Assembly (NCBI GenBank): GCA_023666705.1
Contig: JAMPBO010000016.1
Coordinates: forward strand, 17,212-81,211
From: Bacteroides sp.
GTDB taxonomy: Bacteria; Bacillota; Clostridia; Lachnospirales; Lachnospiraceae
DNA length: 64,000 nucleotides
Direction of reading: 5' to 3'
Made by a program: the position numbers and the translations under genes. How positions within the stretch are numbered: position 1 is the stretch's first letter; each line of letters opens with the position of its first letter. Positions 9,843 through 17,997 of the stretch are shown here, piece after piece. Under the pieces are notes generated by a model that saw only the letters and a program-made list of their open reading frames with translations, had not been told where the DNA came from and did no database searches.

Positions 9843-10082
9843 CTACAGATACCTATACATTTCTTTTGCTTCTTCTTTTTTGCTTGTATCAGCTATCATT
9901 GTCACCTCCGCTTTCACGGATTTATTTCCGAAAGCAATTTCTATGATATCTCCTACCTTAACGTCATATGATGCCTTCACAACCTTATCATTCACCATCA
10001 CACGTCCTGCCGTGCAGGCATCGTTTGCAACGGTTCTTCTTTTTATCAGACGTGAAACCTTCAAATATTTATCTAACCTCAT
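9843..10082 (-). CDS. rqcP: S4-domain RNA-binding protein RqcP (YabO)
   Basis: 79 residues made almost wholly of one S4 domain: MRLDKYLKVSRLIKRRTVAN at the N-terminus, then AGRVMVNDKVVKASYDVKVGD. In Bacillus this protein (RqcP/YabO) assists RqcH-driven alanine tailing of stalled nascent chains on 60S-like large ribosomal subunits. Synteny with yabP and hup is typical. GGAGG lies just before the ATG. Confidence 0.88.
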   Translation of the reverse strand: MRLDKYLKVSRLIKRRTVANDACTAGRVMVNDKVVKASYDVKVGDIIEIAFGNKSVKAEVTMIADTSKKEEAKEMYRYL

Positions 10083-10112
10083 ACTACCTCCATGAAATTA
10101 TCCCGCTTAAAA

Positions 10113-10134
10113 GAAAAAAGCGCCATAGGCGCTT
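10113..10134 (-). terminator. Intrinsic terminator after hup
   Basis: On the minus strand AAGCGCC-TAT-GGCGCTT forms a 7-bp stem followed by a run of T residues. It lies about 30 bases after the hup stop. Since the next gene starts at 10082, rqcP and the genes beyond must use read-through or a promoter not recognised here. Confidence 0.85.
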
Positions 10135-10162
10135 AATTCCTTAATTTTCTTAAACTTTAGAA

Positions 10163-10435
10163 CTAGTTGATAGAATCCTTTAATGCTTTACCAGCCTTAA
10201 ACTTAGGAGCCTTTGAAGCAGCAATCTTCATTGTCTCGCCTGTTCTTGGATTTCTACCTTCTCTTGCAGGTCTCTCAGCTACCTCAAATGTACCAAATCC
10301 AACTAACTGAATCTTCTCGCCCTTCTTTAACTCATCAGCAACTGTCTCAGTGAAAGCCTTAAGTACCTTCTCAACATCAACCTTCTTAAGCCCTGTCTTG
10401 TCAGCCATGCTTGCAACTAATTCACTCTTGTTCAT
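10163..10435 (-). CDS. hup: HU-family DNA-binding protein
   Basis: 90 residues, the normal HU length. MNKSELVASMADKTGLKK opens the helical dimerisation part, and the signature GFGTFEVAERPAREGRNPRTG forms the DNA-binding arm. Nucleoid architectural protein. It has its own strong promoter and terminator and an AGGAGG ribosome site. Its place between spoVT and rqcP is common in Clostridia; the MazG-like gene found there in Bacillus is missing. Confidence 0.97.
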   Translation of the reverse strand: MNKSELVASMADKTGLKKVDVEKVLKAFTETVADELKKGEKIQLVGFGTFEVAERPAREGRNPRTGETMKIAASKAPKFKAGKALKDSIN

Positions 10436-10530
10436 CGAAAAATTCCTCCTATAAATAAAAAACGTTTTGATTACCTTTTGATATTTAAGTAATCCCCTTT
10501 AACATGGACTTTTTAAAAGCCCTACGCATA

Positions 10531-10559
10531 CTTATACCCTTTTAACCAGTATTTGTCAA
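10531..10559 (-). promoter_or_regulatory. Sigma A-type promoter of hup
   Basis: TTGACA (10559-10554) and TATAAG (10536-10531) on the minus strand with a 17-base spacer. The predicted transcript starts about 90 bases before the hup ATG. Confidence 0.75.
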
Positions 10560-10595
10560 GTAAAAAAGCTGTTTAAGCTGTCAAAAAACAATAAC

Positions 10596-11144
10596 TTAAC
10601 CTTCCATTTGCCTTCCTAAGAAGTTTGCAGCTATGATTGCTGCCTTCCATTCGCTCTCTCCCACAGGCTTTTCGCCCTCCTTGCTAAGCAGGATTACCGC
10701 ACCTATGGCATCACCCTCGCTGATAATCGTCTGAACAATTTGTCCCGAATATTCATTGTCGCCATTCCCAAGTATTTTAATAAATTTCTTTTCTCCCTTT
10801 TTGGCAACAATTGACTCCCTGTCATTAATTGCCTCCTCAAGCTCCCTGTGAAGACTTCTTCCGAGAAGCTCCTTTTTCGGAATTCCTGCCACGGCAATAA
10901 TTTGGTCCCTGTCACACACACATACACCACATCCAAGTATCTGGGCAGCCGCCTCAACATACTGCTGTGCAAAAACACTCAGTTCACCGATTGGGGAATA
11001 TTTTTTCAGTATAATTTCCCCTTCTTTATCCGTAAATATCTCCAAGGGATCTCCTTCACGTATCCTTAAAACACGCCTGATTTCCTTTGGCACTACTATT
11101 CTTCCAAGCTCATCTATTCTTCTGACAATTCCTGTTGCTTTCAT
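10596..11144 (-). CDS. spoVT: Stage V sporulation protein T, AbrB-like regulator
   Basis: 182 residues. Residues 1-50 are an AbrB/MazE-type swapped-hairpin DNA-binding domain (MKATGIVRRIDELGRIVVPK). The rest is a GAF-like domain, as in SpoVT of B. subtilis, which tunes sigma G-dependent genes in the forespore. Length and both domains match the family. It heads the hup-rqcP-yabP-yabQ-divIC-spoIIE block. Confidence 0.96.
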   Translation of the reverse strand: MKATGIVRRIDELGRIVVPKEIRRVLRIREGDPLEIFTDKEGEIILKKYSPIGELSVFAQQYVEAAAQILGCGVCVCDRDQIIAVAGIPKKELLGRSLHRELEEAINDRESIVAKKGEKKFIKILGNGDNEYSGQIVQTIISEGDAIGAVILLSKEGEKPVGESEWKAAIIAANFLGRQMEG

Positions 11145-11192
11145 AATTATTTCAACCCTTTCTACAGATTTTCATTCAATTAATCGTGATGT

Positions 11193-11221
11193 TAGTATCT
11201 GTAAGAAACGGAAATTTATAC
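11193..11221 (-). promoter_or_regulatory. Possible sigma G/F-type promoter of spoVT
   Basis: On the minus strand GTATA (11221-11217) and GATACTA (11199-11193) are 17 bases apart, one mismatch from the forespore-sigma -10 consensus CATWHTA. spoVT is a sigma G gene in B. subtilis. The match is short and could be coincidental. Confidence 0.35.
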
Positions 11222-11269
11222 ACAACAAATTGATTAAAATTATTGTAAAAGCGTTGTCATTTTCTCAAG

Positions 11270-12679
11270 CTATCCAAGCTTCAGTATTCCAAAGGTCTGC
11301 AGCAGAAGCAATACCAGCAACAACGGGGATATGAATTTAATCATGATAACGTAAAGCCGTTTTCTTCCCATTTTGCAATTACTTTTTTCCACCTCATCAA
11401 TTATCATATCCGGCTTTTGTATCCAGCCAACCAGCACACATGTAAGCAGTGCAACAATCGGCATAAGGCAGTTATTGCTTATGTAATCCATAATATCCAG
11501 TATCTGTGCAGTTGCACCCTTGGCAGCGTTCGGAAGCTTTGCTTCAAAATAAAGCTTGTTATATCCGAGGCACACGATGATTCCTCCCACGAGGGCAATC
11601 AGTCCCTCTATGATGCCCGCCCTGCTTCTCGACATATGAAATTTATCCATAATGCTGGCAACCACCGCCTCCATAACTGATACGGCACTTGTGACTGCCG
11701 CAAATAAAACCATTGCAAAAAATACGCAGCCGATAACATTTCCTACGGTTCCCATCGCCTGAAACACCTTCGGCAGCGATACAAACATAAGACTTGGTCC
11801 CTGACTCATTCCCTCTGTTCCCATAAATGTGAAAACAGCAGGAATTATCATTGCACCTGCAAGAAATGCAACGCCCGTGTCAAATATTTCTATTTGGTTT
11901 ATAGATTTTCCGAGATTCGCAACATCCTTAACATAGGAACCGTAAGCAACCATGATGCCCATGGCTACGCTTAAGCTGAAAAATAACTGTCCAAGTGCAT
12001 CAATAAACACGGTAAAAAGCTTTCCTAAGGTTATGCCCTCAAGATTCGGTATCACATAAACCTTAAGTCCTTCCAGCCCCGTTCTTACAATGCCGTCATC
12101 ACCTTTATGCGAAATCGCAAGTGAAAATACCGATATTCCTATAACCATAAGAAGAAGGATTGGCATGATTACTTTTGAGGACGATTCAATTCCTTTGTTT
12201 ACACCCCTGAAAATAATAAATGCCACTACCGCCAAAAACAGAAGCATCATAATAACAGGCTCATACTGTCCGGAAATATAACTGCCAAAATATCCGTCTT
12301 CTGCGGCTTCCACGCCTTTTCCCGTAAGAAAAACAATAAAATACTTTAATACCCAGCCCCCAATTACGCAGTAATAAGGCATAATGATAACCGGAACAAG
12401 ACAGGCAATGGCACCTAAAAATCCCCATTTTTTATTTAGCATTCCATATGCCGTAAGCGGACTTTGCTTTGTCTTTCTTCCTATCGAAATCTCAGTAGTA
12501 AGAAGCGTAAATCCAAATGTCAATGCCAGTAGGATATATACTACAAGAAACAATCCTCCGCCATCCTTTGCCGCAAGGTAGGGAAACCTCCAAATATTTC
12601 CCAAACCAACTGCACTCCCTGCTGCGGCAAGCACAAATCCCAGTGAACCGCCAAAGGAATTCCTTTTTTTCTGCTCCAT
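11270..12679 (-). CDS. Sodium-dependent transporter, NSS (SNF) family
   Basis: 469 residues from ATG 12679, which has GGGAGG eight bases upstream; the longer frame from 12709 runs through that site and was rejected. About 11-12 hydrophobic helices. The first helix carries the family signature FVLAAAGSAVGLGNIWRFPY, which forms the sodium and substrate sites in bacterial NSS proteins, followed by NGGG-like KDGGGLF. It should import an amino acid or related solute with Na+. Substrate is unknown. The neighbours give no clear hint. Confidence 0.93.
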   Translation of the reverse strand: MEQKKRNSFGGSLGFVLAAAGSAVGLGNIWRFPYLAAKDGGGLFLVVYILLALTFGFTLLTTEISIGRKTKQSPLTAYGMLNKKWGFLGAIACLVPVIIMPYYCVIGGWVLKYFIVFLTGKGVEAAEDGYFGSYISGQYEPVIMMLLFLAVVAFIIFRGVNKGIESSSKVIMPILLLMVIGISVFSLAISHKGDDGIVRTGLEGLKVYVIPNLEGITLGKLFTVFIDALGQLFFSLSVAMGIMVAYGSYVKDVANLGKSINQIEIFDTGVAFLAGAMIIPAVFTFMGTEGMSQGPSLMFVSLPKVFQAMGTVGNVIGCVFFAMVLFAAVTSAVSVMEAVVASIMDKFHMSRSRAGIIEGLIALVGGIIVCLGYNKLYFEAKLPNAAKGATAQILDIMDYISNNCLMPIVALLTCVLVGWIQKPDMIIDEVEKSNCKMGRKRLYVIMIKFISPLLLVLLLLQTFGILKLG

Positions 12680-12773
12680 AAATTGTTCCTCCCTTTTGAA
12701 CTTCAGCAATTAGAGTAAGTCCCATATTTCGTCCTTTGATAATACCAATAACCAGCAGGAAAGTAAAGGCTTT

Positions 12774-14219
12774 TCAATCTGTTATTTCCCGCTTATCTTT
12801 TTGTGACGGATTATCAAGCAAATTTCCGTCATAATCAAATCTTGAACCATGACACGGACAGTCCCAGCTCAATTCGTCAGGATTCCAAAGCAATTCACAT
12901 CCCATATGCGGACACCGTATGGAAATTCTATGGAGCATTCCTTCCTCATCCCGGTAAGAAGCATACCGCCTAAGTCCTTTCCTGACAATTCCTCCATGTC
13001 CTTTTTTCAAGTCTTTCTCCTTTGTGCAGGACCAGATATGATAGCCTGCCAAAAGCCCCCTGACACTGACACCTACATCAATCATAAAATCCCGTGCACA
13101 GATAAACGGATGAAAACGCTGCGGTGAAAATAATTTTTGATAGGGATTTTCATTTCCACAAATCATGTCACTTATCATCATTGCCGAGACCATGGAAAAA
13201 CTCATGCCCCATTTCTTAAACCCTGTCGCAACGTACCAATATGGACGAAACCATGAATATTTGCCTATCAACGGAAGCTTATCATGCGTCTTACAATCCT
13301 GTGCAGACCAATGTGCCGCCTCCGTATCCGCAGCCATATACCTTTTTGCCTGTGCACGTAGCTTGGCATAGCTTCCTCCTTTCTCATTTTTACCTGTACG
13401 GTGTGAACAGTCCCCCAGCAAAAGCAAATGTCCCGCAGTTCTCATGGACAGCCCTTTTTCATCCATACTGTAATACATCCCATCCAGCTTTTTTGCACCT
13501 GAAAATGCAATGATATAGCTTCTCTCCTGATGCTGCCGTAAAAAATAAAAGCCGGGAATAACCGGAAATGGATAATGTGTTGCAAATACAATATTTTTTG
13601 CAGTTACTATTCCCTGATTGGTCGTAATTTTATGTCCTTTTACGGAATATACCTTCGTCTTTTCATATATTTTTAATGTTTTGGATATCTCTTTGAGGAA
13701 TTTCAGCGGATGAAATTGTGCCTGGTTACGAAAGCACACCGCACCTGCCGTAGAAAACGGCAGATTAACATTTTTTACATAAGACGCCGAAAGACCAAGT
13801 CTTGATGCCGCCCTTGCTTCCCTGACCAGTTTTTCCTTGTCACGCACAGAATACAGATATGAGGGAAGCCGCTCAAAATCGCAGTCTATATTATTTTCTT
13901 CAATTAAGTCCTGATATTTTTGTATTGCCTCCTCGTTCGCCCTTGCATATAATTTGGCATTTTCTATTCCATATTTTCTAATCAGTTCGTCATAGAGCAG
14001 GTCATGCTGACTTGTGATTTTGGCAGTTGTATTCTTCGTCTGTCCACTTCCAATTCTGTCCGCCTCAAGAACAACCACCTGACGTCCTCTTTGCTGCAAA
14101 AAATACGCAGTTAATATTCCAGCCATGCCAGCTCCGATTACAGCGGTCTCCACGGACATATCCTGTGGCAATGCAGATCTGTCCTGTAGCTTTGTTGTTT
14201 TACTCCATATCGACTTCAT
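12774..14219 (-). CDS. FAD-dependent oxidoreductase with C-terminal Rieske [2Fe-2S] domain
   Basis: 481 residues from ATG 14219, preceded by GGAG; the longer frame from 14273 lacks a site. A dinucleotide-binding GAGMAGI motif near the N-terminus opens a DAO-type FAD fold, with VVVLEADRIGSGQT after it. The last ~70 residues form a Rieske domain with both ligand pairs, CPHMGC and CPCHGSRFD. Proteins of this DAO-plus-Rieske arrangement are widespread in Firmicutes and have no settled reaction. Flavin and iron-sulfur cofactors suggest an electron-transferring dehydrogenase. Confidence 0.88.
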   Translation of the reverse strand: MKSIWSKTTKLQDRSALPQDMSVETAVIGAGMAGILTAYFLQQRGRQVVVLEADRIGSGQTKNTTAKITSQHDLLYDELIRKYGIENAKLYARANEEAIQKYQDLIEENNIDCDFERLPSYLYSVRDKEKLVREARAASRLGLSASYVKNVNLPFSTAGAVCFRNQAQFHPLKFLKEISKTLKIYEKTKVYSVKGHKITTNQGIVTAKNIVFATHYPFPVIPGFYFLRQHQERSYIIAFSGAKKLDGMYYSMDEKGLSMRTAGHLLLLGDCSHRTGKNEKGGSYAKLRAQAKRYMAADTEAAHWSAQDCKTHDKLPLIGKYSWFRPYWYVATGFKKWGMSFSMVSAMMISDMICGNENPYQKLFSPQRFHPFICARDFMIDVGVSVRGLLAGYHIWSCTKEKDLKKGHGGIVRKGLRRYASYRDEEGMLHRISIRCPHMGCELLWNPDELSWDCPCHGSRFDYDGNLLDNPSQKDKREITD

Positions 14220-14347
14220 GTTATTCTCCAATTCCATTTTATAGTTTGTGTCTGTTATGATTATAGTTTTCACTATTTATGGAATATTAAACGGAGAATT
14301 TGGTAACTTGATTGTTGAAAGTAACTCTTTCATATTAGGGGTTTGTT

Positions 14348-14872
14348 TCAAGGGTAATTATCGCAATCGGTAGCGTTATAAGAACATTTGTTCTTTTGGT
14401 TTGTCTTATCCAACTCATTCAAAATATAATTAATATTTGATAATACAATCTTGATTCCTCTCTTATTTAGTCTGACTACCTTTCTCACAATTCCATTAAT
14501 TTCTGCCGCCAATCTGTCATTTATAGTTACAGGAACTGTATTATTTTCAATCATATACTGACAATCAATATATTCTTCGCTTACAGGGCAAACATTCTGA
14601 ATTAAAAATGCCCTATATTTTCCATTTACATATCCAAACCGTATACCATCATATTCCTTATATTTCTTTTTCTTTTTCTCATATAACGCATTATATTTTT
14701 CGATTTTAGAAGATATCGGAACCATCCAAAAATATCCATCCATTTCGAAGCAATAGAAACATGGTCTCCCATGCATTCCCGCCTCGGCACTATCTCTATT
14801 TCCCATTAATCCACAATTTGGAAAACGTTTATAATATTCATCCTTTATAAAATAAAAATTACCCGTATTCAA
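14348..14872 (-). CDS. cptN: Type III toxin-antitoxin endoribonuclease toxin, CptN/ToxN-AbiQ type
   Basis: 174 residues if translation starts at TTG 14872, five bases after GGAG. The product starts MNTGNFYFIKDEYYKRFP and has GRPCFYCFEMDGYFWMVPIS, KYNALYEKKKKKY and AFLIQNVCPVSEEYID, the pattern of CptIN-family toxins, RNases held inactive by a small pseudoknot RNA. The ATG frame from 14983 starts inside that RNA and was rejected. A repeat-plus-terminator antitoxin lies just upstream in the family's order. In known type III systems the toxin cuts the antitoxin precursor and cellular RNA, and several act against phage. Activity here is inferred. Confidence 0.85.
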   Translation of the reverse strand: MNTGNFYFIKDEYYKRFPNCGLMGNRDSAEAGMHGRPCFYCFEMDGYFWMVPISSKIEKYNALYEKKKKKYKEYDGIRFGYVNGKYRAFLIQNVCPVSEEYIDCQYMIENNTVPVTINDRLAAEINGIVRKVVRLNKRGIKIVLSNINYILNELDKTNQKNKCSYNATDCDNYP

Positions 14873-14884
14873 ACAAACTCCTAT

Positions 14885-14917
14885 GTACAAAAAGATGCCC
14901 CACAAGACTGTGGGGCA
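14885..14917 (-). terminator. Intrinsic terminator between antitoxin RNA and toxin
   Basis: On the minus strand TGCCCCACA-GTCT-TGTGGGGCA forms a perfect 9-bp stem followed by ATCTTTTT. In type III loci this position sets the ratio of antitoxin RNA to toxin message. It lies 13 bases before the toxin TTG. Confidence 0.92.
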
Positions 14918-15044
14918 CAAATATTTGTATCCCAGCCATTTCTTAGTCGCTTGCTGGGTAGCGAAAAATATTTGTATCTGCACCTTTTCTATACTGCCGA
15001 TATGCAGTTCCGGCAGAATAATAAGAGGTTCACCTGAACTTCTT
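14888..15044 (-). ncRNA. Type III antitoxin RNA (CptI-like) with H-type pseudoknot repeat
   Basis: The 13-mer GATACAAATATTT occurs twice on the minus strand, starting at 14978 and 14931, exactly 47 bases apart, giving one full unit plus a partial second. Within the unit TCGCT (14964-14960) pairs with AGCGA (14951-14947), and CCCAGC (14958-14953) in that loop pairs with GCTGGG (14936-14931): a classic H-type pseudoknot as in ToxI/CptI antitoxins. A TATAAT at 15056-15051 gives a start near 15044. The terminator and toxin gene follow directly. Transcript ends are estimates. Confidence 0.85.
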
Positions 15045-15092
15045 AATTATATTATACTCAATTTCCAATAAATATCTACTGGCATTTTATAC

Positions 15093-15132
15093 AAAAAAAT
15101 AAAATCCCCAAAACATATCTGTTCTGGGGATT
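15093..15132 (-). terminator. Intrinsic terminator after rpsI
   Basis: Minus-strand arms AATCCCCA and TGGGGATT with a 14-base loop, followed by TTATTTTTTT. It ends the rplM-rpsI operon about 27 bases after the rpsI stop. Confidence 0.85.
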
Positions 15133-15159
15133 GAAAATCCATATTTGATTTCTGTATGC

Positions 15160-15555
15160 TTATCTCTTCGAGAACTGTGGTGCACGTCTTGCTGCCTTAA
15201 GACCGTATTTCTTTCTTTCCTTCATACGTGGGTCTCTTGTCAAGAAGCCTGCCTTCTTGAGTGCTGGTCTGTAATCAGCATCCGCCTGAAGCAATGCTCT
15301 TGAAATACCATGTCTGATTGCACCTGCCTGACCTGTAAATCCGCCGCCATGAACATTAACAAGCACATCGAACTTTCCTGTCGTACCTGTTGTTACAAAT
15401 GGCTGCTGAACGATTACTTTCAGTGTGTTAAGACCAAAGTAATCTTCCATGTCCTTCTTATTTACAGTTATCTTTCCAGTACCCGGTACGAGATATACTC
15501 GTGCAATACTGCTTTTTCTTCTACCTGTTCCGTAAAATCTTGTACTCTTAGCCAC
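15160..15555 (-). CDS. rpsI: 30S ribosomal protein S9
   Basis: 131 residues from GTG 15555. The product begins [20 protein letters not shown] and ends with [28 protein letters not shown] S9 tail that reaches the P site. GTG is chosen because GGGAGG is 8 bases before it, while the ATG six bases further upstream would leave only two bases. Second gene of the rplM-rpsI operon, 17 bases after rplM. Confidence 0.97.
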   Translation of the reverse strand: MAKSTRFYGTGRRKSSIARVYLVPGTGKITVNKKDMEDYFGLNTLKVIVQQPFVTTGTTGKFDVLVNVHGGGFTGQAGAIRHGISRALLQADADYRPALKKAGFLTRDPRMKERKKYGLKAARRAPQFSKR

Positions 15556-15572
15556 GAACATTTCCTCCCTTA

Positions 15573-16007
15573 CTAATACTTAATCTCTAAAGCTTCTGGT
15601 TTCTGTGCCTGCTGTTTGTGCTCAGGTCCTGCATATACGTGAAGCTTCTTAATCATCTGTCTTCCAAGTGGTCCCTTTGGAAGCATACCCTTTACTGCAA
15701 GGTAAATAACGTCCTCAGGCTTCTTTGCAAGCTTTTCCTTAAGCGTCTGCTCCTTCATGCCGCCAACATAATCAGAATGATGATAATAAATCTTCTGATC
15801 CATCTTCTTACCTGTAACCTTAATCTTCTCAGCATTGACTACTACGATATAGTCTCCTGTATCAATATGCGGTGTAAATGTCGGCTTGTTCTTTCCTCTT
15901 AAAATACTTGCTATTTCAGACGATAAACGACCTAATGTATGTCCAGTGGCATCAACAACATACCACTTTCTTTCAATGTTTGATGGGCTTGCCATAAAAC
16001 TCTTCAT
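15573..16007 (-). CDS. rplM: 50S ribosomal protein L13
   Basis: 144 residues. Conserved segments include [20 protein letters not shown] near the N-terminus and [20 protein letters not shown] near the C-terminus. AAGGAGG lies 7 bases before the ATG. It is co-transcribed with rpsI, the universal pairing. A roughly 260-base structured leader and a near-perfect sigma A promoter precede it. Confidence 0.97.
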   Translation of the reverse strand: MKSFMASPSNIERKWYVVDATGHTLGRLSSEIASILRGKNKPTFTPHIDTGDYIVVVNAEKIKVTGKKMDQKIYYHHSDYVGGMKEQTLKEKLAKKPEDVIYLAVKGMLPKGPLGRQMIKKLHVYAGPEHKQQAQKPEALEIKY

Positions 16008-16265
16008 TGTGGTTCCTCCTTAAACTAATCCAAAATATATCATAAATTGACATGGCAAAAAAGCCTTGTCCATAGGAAATGAATTTCTTCCTATCTCACG
16101 CAGGCAAATAAATCTTAGCTGAAATGTCCGAAACAGCTCATATACCACGCCTGCAGCTAGCATTTACATTTTCAAAATCAATGGAGTTCAAATGAAAATA
16201 CAAATGCAACGGACTACATACGGCACCGGGGCTATGGTGTCATACACAGTCACACTTTTACACAA
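16008..16265 (-). promoter_or_regulatory. Long structured 5' leader of rplM-rpsI, candidate autoregulatory r-protein leader
   Basis: About 258 untranslated bases. Minus-strand elements: GCAGGC (16154-16149) pairs with GCCTGC (16105-16100), enclosing an inner AGCTG/CAGCT stem; then ATAGGAA pairs with TTCCTAT; then GACAaGGC-T6-GCCaTGTC just before the ribosome site. L13 leaders that bind L13 are known in Firmicutes, but I cannot confirm that this one fits the published model. Confidence 0.55.
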
Positions 16266-16271
16266 TTAAGT

Positions 16272-16300
16272 ATTATATTACACGAAGCCATGTGTGTCAA
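16272..16300 (-). promoter_or_regulatory. Strong sigma A promoter of rplM-rpsI
   Basis: Perfect TTGACA (16300-16295) and perfect TATAAT (16277-16272) on the minus strand with a 17-base spacer. It lies just past the end of the upstream sigma-factor gene (stop at 16336). Confidence 0.88.
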
Positions 16301-16335
16301 ACATTTTTTTATTTCCAGTCCCTTTTTCCAGTCCC

Positions 16336-17997
16336 CTACTCCCATTCAACCGCCTTAAAGGAAGCAATCAGCACTTGTGTTAAATCGTCCATGACAGCCT
16401 GCTTTGACGCATCCTCTGAGACGTCAAAATACAAAAAGCCCCAATCGTTAATGTCGTCCTCCGTAAGTCCTGAAAATCTTATCAGGTTGTACGGAATCTC
16501 ACGCGTAGTTATCTCACCGTCCGAACTGTATTCGTGCTTCTCCTCCACGGTCATGGTACCCTTCTCCAAGGTATAGGAAAATCCAAAAGGATTGACGCCC
16601 TCATCTGTACTTGTAACATTCCGTGTCAGGCTCTCAATGTTGTGAAGCCGATACTCGCTGCTTCCGCTTGTCGTCTCGTCAAGCCGAATGCTCAGGTCGT
16701 CATCGCCAAAAACCTCCTCCCACGGCTTGTACTCATCTGTATCTTCGATATATAAACCGATATCCAAAACCTCAGAATCTGGAAAATACTCGTAATCAGC
16801 ATAAGACAATTGGTGTTGTATACCAAGCTGTACGTTTCTAATAGTCGTTACATCCTCCAGCTTGCGTGTGTGATAATCCCATGCTTCATTATCCAGTCTT
16901 AGCCCGTCAATCTCCAAGGGAACAAGGAAATTGTAAGCCCTTTTGTACCAAACCTGACTTTCAAGATAGCTGAGATTATACCGTTTGAACATATCATCAG
17001 ATACTGTTTCATCAAATTTACTTGATACCATGGTGTAATTATCATATTCAAAGGAAATACGGAAATCTCCTCCATTCACCACGCTTTCGACCTGTGCTTT
17101 TCCAGTGTCCTCTTTCTTGTCATCCTTGTTATTATTTGCAATGATAAAGCCTGCTGCACCTCCTACTACGGCAAGTGCCGCTATACCTGCTATTATTTTT
17201 GTCTTTAAAGCCTTTGTCATGACATATCCTCCTATTTTCGCTGCCGTTCCTGCTGCCTGTCCTTCAACTGCTCCCACTGCCGCTGCCTGTCCTGTCACTG
17301 CTGAACCCGTACCAGTTACCGAAGCTACGCTTCCCACAGCAGAAGCTGCCACAGCCGCCTTCGCCATAGGCAAAGTTCCGTATACCTGATAATGGAACAG
17401 CAACGCAAGAAATGGGATGCCTGCAGCAGAGTAGAGCTTCTCCCCGCTTTGCTGTTCATAGGCAAGTACACCCTGCTTTATTTTTCCACGGGCTGCATTC
17501 AGGCGGTATTTAACCGTACCAACCGGACACTCCATAAGCTCTGCAATTTCCTGTATTGTCATTTCATCAAAATAAAACAGGATAACCGTTCTGTACAGCG
17601 TTTCCGATAAAACATTGCTCATAATATGAAATACAAGCTGACGTTTTTCCTGCTGCACCGCATAGCTTTCAGGAAGGAAATTTTCATTTTCCTCCTCACA
17701 GTCCACCATGGCATCCACATCATTTAGATAAAACATATTCGTTTGCTTTAAATAGTTTTTACACTTATTTACTGCAATTCTTATAAGCCATGCCTCAAAC
17801 TGTTGCCGGTCCTGAAGCTTCCCCAAATGCTCCCACGCTGAGGTATATGCCTCCTGAACCATGTCAAGCGTCTCCTGCTCATTTTTAACAAAACACATAC
17901 ATGTATAATATATTTTTTGATAAGTCATCTGATAAAGACTGTTCCATGCATCCTGATTTCCTGAAAGCACCTGCTCCACAAGTGTCCCATAATCCAT
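16336..17997 (-). CDS. ECF-type sigma factor fused to a membrane-anchored C-terminal domain
   Basis: 553 residues from ATG 17997, with AAAGGAGG before it. Residues ~1-180 are a sigma-70 family ECF factor: region 2 (LYQMTYQKIYYTCMCF, AWLIRIAVNKCKNYLK) and a region 4 helix-turn-helix (MTIQEIAELMECPVGTVKYR). An Ala/Gly/Val-rich stretch follows, then one transmembrane helix (about 266-288) and a ~265-residue acidic domain predicted outside the cell, with no recognised family. Sigma factors carrying such C-terminal extensions occur in Clostridia. The membrane part may replace a separate anti-sigma factor, which is absent nearby. Confidence 0.85.
   Translation of the reverse strand: MDYGTLVEQVLSGNQDAWNSLYQMTYQKIYYTCMCFVKNEQETLDMVQEAYTSAWEHLGKLQDRQQFEAWLIRIAVNKCKNYLKQTNMFYLNDVDAMVDCEEENENFLPESYAVQQEKRQLVFHIMSNVLSETLYRTVILFYFDEMTIQEIAELMECPVGTVKYRLNAARGKIKQGVLAYEQQSGEKLYSAAGIPFLALLFHYQVYGTLPMAKAAVAASAVGSVASVTGTGSAVTGQAAAVGAVEGQAAGTAAKIGGYVMTKALKTKIIAGIAALAVVGGAAGFIIANNNKDDKKEDTGKAQVESVVNGGDFRISFEYDNYTMVSSKFDETVSDDMFKRYNLSYLESQVWYKRAYNFLVPLEIDGLRLDNEAWDYHTRKLEDVTTIRNVQLGIQHQLSYADYEYFPDSEVLDIGLYIEDTDEYKPWEEVFGDDDLSIRLDETTSGSSEYRLHNIESLTRNVTSTDEGVNPFGFSYTLEKGTMTVEEKHEYSSDGEITTREIPYNLIRFSGLTEDDINDWGFLYFDVSEDASKQAVMDDLTQVLIASFKAVEWE

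Noticed and set aside
10561..10595. Terminator after spoVT
   Set aside because: Only a 4-5 bp stem (AGCT pairing) with T6 could be found; too weak to list.
14873..14983. N-terminal extension of the toxin frame starting at ATG 14983
   Set aside because: It translates the antitoxin repeat and the terminator hairpin; GGAG with TTG at 14872 gives the family-like start.
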